DNA from: Pedobacter cryoconitis
GTDB taxonomy: Bacteria; Bacteroidota; Bacteroidia; Sphingobacteriales; Sphingobacteriaceae
NCBI RefSeq assembly: GCF_014207135.1
Contig: NZ_JACHCC010000006.1
Coordinates: 41,124 to 105,123 of the forward strand
Reading direction: 5' to 3'
DNA: 64,000 nt
This document shows, piece after piece, positions 60,389 to 64,000 of the stretch (position 1 is the first letter of the stretch; the number at the start of each line of letters is the position of its first letter). A model generated the notes under the pieces. It was not told the origin of the DNA. It made no database searches and worked only from the letters and a program-made list of their open reading frames with translations. A program made the position numbers and the translations under genes.

Positions 60389-61120
60389 ATGCTTAAGCGC
60401 TTAATTATTGTATTGTTACTTACAATACCACTATATACATTGGCACAAACAGGAATCACCGGCGGGGTATTCGACTATGACAATAAGAGTTTCCCGCTGC
60501 AAAAGGTAAACGTTCGCAACCTGAGTACTCAGGAGAGAACAGTGAGCGGAGCTGCCGGACAATTTATGATTAAGGCGGCTAAAGGAGATTTGCTTGAATT
60601 CTCTTTGCCGGGATATCATACAGATACTTTATATCTGACTAATATGTTATCTAAAACTATCTATCTGCCTGTACTGGCAACGAATCTGAAACAGGTAGAT
60701 ATCAAAAGTGCAAAACTTTCCAAAGATCTGGACCTGAAAGATCCCAATGCGCAAAAATACACACAAGTGCATGGGATTTCTCCAACACAGAATATACAGC
60801 GCGCTGGTGGTATCGGGTTGTCGTTTGGCTCTGGAAAAGACAGAAGGGAGAGAGAAAAAGTAAAAGCACTTGAAGAAAAGTCTGCCTATGAAGCAGATAT
60901 CAGTAAGAATTTTAGTGCAGAACGGGTTAGTGGCCTGATCAAATTACAGGGTGAGGAATTAAGAGAATTTATGGAACTCTACCGTCCGACGGTAGAAAGA
61001 GTAAAGGCTGATGATCCTTTTAATTATGATTACTATATTGCAGTGGCTTATCAGACCTGGTTAAAATTACCTCCTGAACAAAGAAAGTTGCCGCCAATGA
61101 AGAAATTAGATAAGAAATAA
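60389..61120 (+). CDS. Exported protein with carboxypeptidase-regulatory-like domain, function unknown
   Basis: The 243-residue protein has a signal peptide (about 1-19, ending TLAQ), a beta-sandwich of the CarboxypepD_reg-like type (about 22-110; [20 protein letters not shown] and [19 protein letters not shown]), and a charged helical C-terminal region (about 115-243) that I cannot assign. Such proteins are frequent in Bacteroidota envelopes. It lies 16 bp upstream of the M1 aminopeptidase gene, so the two are probably cotranscribed and may act together. Confidence 0.75.
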   Translation: MLKRLIIVLLLTIPLYTLAQTGITGGVFDYDNKSFPLQKVNVRNLSTQERTVSGAAGQFMIKAAKGDLLEFSLPGYHTDTLYLTNMLSKTIYLPVLATNLKQVDIKSAKLSKDLDLKDPNAQKYTQVHGISPTQNIQRAGGIGLSFGSGKDRREREKVKALEEKSAYEADISKNFSAERVSGLIKLQGEELREFMELYRPTVERVKADDPFNYDYYIAVAYQTWLKLPPEQRKLPPMKKLDKK

Positions 61121-61136
61121 TCTAAACCCTGATATA

Positions 61137-63107
61137 ATGAACCATCAATTTATCCAGAAAACACTCCTCTTTGTAGTGTTTTTTGCTTTTAGTATCAATT
61201 CCAACGCGCAACAACCGGTTGCCGAAAGTAAGTATGACCCTCATCAGGCATTCGGTCCATTGTTTTATACCCAGAATGGCAATGAGTTCCGTTCAGCAAG
61301 TGGTTATCCGGGGGCAAAGTACTGGCAGAACCGTGCGGACTATAATATTTCTGCAACATTGGATGACCAGAAAAATACAGTAACCGGTACAGTAACTATT
61401 ACCTATAAAAACAACAGCCCGGATCAGCTTCCCTATATCTGGTTACAGCTGGATCAGAATCTTTTTGATGAGCATTCCAGGGGGAACAGTCTGATTAAAT
61501 TAGGCAGTCGTTATGGTGCCAGGGGCGAAAAGGTAAATGGAGGATATAAAATCACTGATTTAGCTGTTTCTCAAAAAGCACAACCAGTTAAATTTACTTC
61601 AATTATTGAAGATACCCGGATGCAGATCCGTCTGGATAAACCTTTAGCGGCAAATGGTGAACTGATCACGATTAAAATGAATTATTCTTTTGTGATCCCT
61701 ATTAACGGATCGGACAGAATGGGACACCTGACTACACAAAACGGAGAGATCTATTCTATTGCACAATGGTTTCCAAGATTATGTGTTTATGACGATGTAC
61801 TGGGCTGGAATACGCTGCCTTACTGGGGAGCGGGAGAGTTCTATTGTGAGTATGGTGATATCAATTATAATGTAACAGTTCCTGCCAGTCATATTTTAAT
61901 GGGTTCGGGAGAGTTGCTGAATCCGGAGGAAGTATTTACACCGACACAACTGAAAAGATGGAATGCTGCGAAATTAAGTGATCAGACTATCTCTGTGCGT
62001 ACGGCCGAAGAGGTGACAGATCCTAAATCACGTCCTGCTAAAGATAAGCTGACCTGGAGATATAAAATGAGCAATACCAGAGATGTAGCCTTTGCTTCGT
62101 CAAAAGCTTTCGTTTTGGATGCTGCGAAGATTAATCTGCCAAGTGGCAAAAAATCACTGGCAGTTTCTGCTCAGCCGGTAGAGAGTAATGGTAAAGATAG
62201 TTATGGAAGAGGGGTCGAATATGTGAAGGCTACTATTGAGCATTATTCGGATAAATGGTTTGAATATCCTTATCCAATGGCTGTGAATATCGCTTCGAAT
62301 ATAAGTGGTATGGAATATCCGGGATTGGTTTTCTGCGGTTGGAAAGCTAAAACTGAAGAAACATGGGGAGTGATCGATCATGAATTCGGACATAGCTGGT
62401 TCCCTATGATTGTAGGTAGCAATGAACGTAAATATGGCTGGATGGATGAAGGCTTTAATACCTTTATCAATGGAATAGCTGCAGAAGCTTTTAACCATGG
62501 AGAATATAAAAAGCCAAAGGATAATGTGCAGATGGCTGCTAAATACATGGCTAAACCAGAAAGGGAGTTCATTATGGTCACCCCCGATGCAATGGTCGAA
62601 GCCAATATAGGGATTAACCTGTATTTTAAACCAGCTATGGGTCTGAATATCCTAAGAAATGAAGTGCTGGGTGCTGATCGTTTCGATTATGCTTTCAGAA
62701 ACTATATCAAACACTGGGCTTTCAAACACCCTACGCCTTTTGACTTTTTCCGTTCTATGGAGAATGGAGCAGGTGAGGATCTTTCCTGGTTCTGGAGAGG
62801 ATGGTTCCTGGATAACTGGAAGATGGACCAGGCAATCACCAGCGTAACCCCTGTTAAAAAGGACGATCAGCTGGTAGGTTATGATATTGTGGTGGCGAAC
62901 CTGGAAAAGATGCCTATGCCGATCATTTTGCAGATAAAAACAAAGAGTGGTAAGGTAGACGTGGTTAAGGTTCCTGTAGATGTCTGGATGAGAAATAAGA
63001 GCTGGACAATTAATTATCCGACTACTGAAGAGATCGTATCTGCAGTGCTTGATCCGGATAAGGTTTTACCGGATGCGGATGCAACAAACAATACCTGGTC
63101 TAAATAG
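61137..63107 (+). CDS. Exported M1-family zinc metallopeptidase (aminopeptidase)
   Basis: The 656-residue protein has a signal peptide (about 1-24, ending NAQQ), an N-terminal beta domain (about 50-230) and the gluzincin core: [10 protein letters not shown] with zinc ligands His415 and His419 and catalytic Glu416, followed by WMDEGFNTF with the third ligand Glu. The usual GxMEN exopeptidase motif appears as [10 protein letters not shown], a variant seen in many Bacteroidota M1 proteins. It is expected in the periplasm or outer membrane for peptide use. A strong bidirectional terminator follows. Confidence 0.93.
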   Translation: MNHQFIQKTLLFVVFFAFSINSNAQQPVAESKYDPHQAFGPLFYTQNGNEFRSASGYPGAKYWQNRADYNISATLDDQKNTVTGTVTITYKNNSPDQLPYIWLQLDQNLFDEHSRGNSLIKLGSRYGARGEKVNGGYKITDLAVSQKAQPVKFTSIIEDTRMQIRLDKPLAANGELITIKMNYSFVIPINGSDRMGHLTTQNGEIYSIAQWFPRLCVYDDVLGWNTLPYWGAGEFYCEYGDINYNVTVPASHILMGSGELLNPEEVFTPTQLKRWNAAKLSDQTISVRTAEEVTDPKSRPAKDKLTWRYKMSNTRDVAFASSKAFVLDAAKINLPSGKKSLAVSAQPVESNGKDSYGRGVEYVKATIEHYSDKWFEYPYPMAVNIASNISGMEYPGLVFCGWKAKTEETWGVIDHEFGHSWFPMIVGSNERKYGWMDEGFNTFINGIAAEAFNHGEYKKPKDNVQMAAKYMAKPEREFIMVTPDAMVEANIGINLYFKPAMGLNILRNEVLGADRFDYAFRNYIKHWAFKHPTPFDFFRSMENGAGEDLSWFWRGWFLDNWKMDQAITSVTPVKKDDQLVGYDIVVANLEKMPMPIILQIKTKSGKVDVVKVPVDVWMRNKSWTINYPTTEEIVSAVLDPDKVLPDADATNNTWSK

Positions 63108-63123
63108 GTGTTTCCGATTTAAA

Positions 63124-63162
63124 ACAAAAGGTTTGCTAACATTAGCAAACCTTTTGTTTTTT
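63124..63162. terminator. Bidirectional terminator between the M1 peptidase and channel genes
   Basis: Arms at 63124-63139 and 63142-63157 are exact 16-bp reverse complements around a 2-nt loop (core GGTTTGCTAA), with a T run after 63157 and a T-rich end on the other strand. The convergent channel gene ends at 63161. Confidence 0.88.
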
Positions 63163-64000
63163 AAGCCTTCCGGTTAATGGTCAGCGGGTCATTAAAGCTG
63201 ATGCTGGTGGTGTCTCCCGAAGCTTCCGACTCATAGATCTGCAGATCAAAATAACGCGCCGCTGCAATCAGATGATCAAATATGTCTGCCATGATATATT
63301 CATAGTCTGCCCATTTCGTTGTACTGGTGAAAACATAAAGTTCAATCGGCAGACCATTCGGTGTCGGTGCAAGTTGTCTGACCATCATAGTCATCTTTTT
63401 ATGTGTACCGGAATGATTAGATAAATAATTGTCGATATATTTTCTGTAGAGTCCGGCATTAGTCAGATTCCTTCCGTTAATGAGTAATGACTTATCTATA
63501 CCCAGACGTTCATTGTTTTTATCAATGTCTTTTTGTCTGTGCTCGATATAACTGGTCAGAGACTGTATTTTTTTGTATTCCGTTACTTCCTCAGGCGTAA
63601 TGAACCTGATACTTGCCTGTTTGATCAGGATAGCCCTTTTAATTCTTCTTCCGCCTGCTTCTGTCATTCCCCGCCAGTTCTGAAAAGAATCCGAGATCAG
63701 GGAATAGGTAGGGATGGTAGTAATCGTTTTATCAAAATTCTGAACTTTCACAGTGGTGAGGTTGATGGCAATCACATCCCCGTCAGCACCATACTTAGTC
63801 ATGGTGATCCAGTCGCCAATCCTGACGGTGTCATTGGCTGATACCTGGATACTGGCTACAAAACCCATGATGGTATCTTTAAACATCAGAAGCAGAACTG
63901 CTGAGATGGCACCCATTGCAGTAAAGAAGGCAAAAGGGGATTGTCCTGTCAGATGGGAGAAAATCACCACGGCGCCCATCAGGTAGAGAATCATCCGCAT
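63161..64000 (-). CDS. MscS-family mechanosensitive channel, C-terminal part (gene runs off the window)
   Basis: The frame is open at the window edge, so only the C-terminal 279 or so residues are seen and the true start lies beyond 64000. The visible part has a membrane helix, then the pore-lining stretch SPFAFFTAMGAISAVLLLMFKDTIMGFVAS. The MscS beta domain follows (VRIGDWITMTKYGADGDVIAINLTTVKVQNFDKTITTIPTY, read in pieces), and then a long cytoplasmic alpha/beta region. The extended C-terminus resembles the YbdG branch of MscS proteins. It should protect cells in osmotic downshift. Confidence 0.9.
   Translation of the reverse strand: MRMILYLMGAVVIFSHLTGQSPFAFFTAMGAISAVLLLMFKDTIMGFVASIQVSANDTVRIGDWITMTKYGADGDVIAINLTTVKVQNFDKTITTIPTYSLISDSFQNWRGMTEAGGRRIKRAILIKQASIRFITPEEVTEYKKIQSLTSYIEHRQKDIDKNNERLGIDKSLLINGRNLTNAGLYRKYIDNYLSNHSGTHKKMTMMVRQLAPTPNGLPIELYVFTSTTKWADYEYIMADIFDHLIAAARYFDLQIYESEASGDTTSISFNDPLTINRKA

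Overview
The window looks like chromosome from a member of the Bacteroidota, most probably Sphingobacteriaceae (Pedobacter-like). The support is a SusC/SusD pair in a starch/maltose locus, a GT117 (DUF2723) membrane protein, YpdA and YtxJ proteins of bacillithiol metabolism, and at least 15 copies of the Bacteroidota -7 promoter element TAnnTTTG just upstream of genes, mostly without a Shine-Dalgarno sequence. The genus is inferred from protein style, not from a search. Layout: 1-8373 holds the 5' part of an Arg/Gly-rich repeat protein (probably the N-terminus of an RluB-type pseudouridine synthase), a lytic transglycosylase, a Gfo/Idh/MocA oxidoreductase, a small DUF2007 protein lying between two copies of a 124-bp direct repeat, uvrA and the NAD(P)HX repair enzyme nnrDE. 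8366-16091 is mostly on the minus strand: ECF sigma and anti-sigma with non-ATG starts, lipA, osmC convergent with ytxJ, a 39-residue lipoprotein gene, ribH, a TPR membrane protein, recF-dciA on the plus strand, a 61-residue lipoprotein, an FKBP isomerase and ndk. 16198-25272 runs on the plus strand: NrnA-like DHH phosphoesterase, FKBP lipoprotein, TatD, asparaginase, an MBL-rhodanese protein with YpdA, a polyprenyl diphosphate synthase and an M28 peptidase. 25331-42980 is one polysaccharide-utilisation locus for starch and maltodextrin. A LacI regulator is followed by a perfect 14-bp palindromic operator candidate, then susC-susD-susE, a hairpin, and a tight run of GH31 alpha-glucosidase, GH13 amylase, beta-phosphoglucomutase, GH65 maltose phosphorylase, a second GH13 and an SLC45-like MFS transporter. 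The reading is that SusCDE bind and import oligosaccharides through the outer membrane, the exported GH13 and GH31 enzymes cut them in the periplasm, the MFS protein carries maltose into the cytoplasm, and GH65 with PgmB turns it into glucose plus glucose-6-phosphate. 43068-51381 holds an S10 carboxypeptidase, accA, a GT117 protein, tRNA-Gln(TTG), prs, rplY and pth. 51410-59672 is a two-component cluster on the minus strand: a REC-HK-REC protein, a stand-alone CheR, a giant CHASE3-GAF-HK-REC-REC-REC kinase, and a LytTR regulator with its LytS-type kinase. 59939-64000 holds an ArsC-family protein, an exported protein of unknown function, an M1 aminopeptidase and the C-terminal part of an MscS-family channel. 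I saw no insertion sequence, phage, CRISPR array or defence island. Most genes are ordinary housekeeping or known accessory systems. The points most worth a second look are the 124-bp duplication around the DUF2007 gene, the exact 4-nt spacing that predicts leaderless mRNAs, the operator architecture and internal terminator of the maltose locus, the unnoticed 39-residue lipoprotein, and the CheR-containing kinase cluster without CheB.
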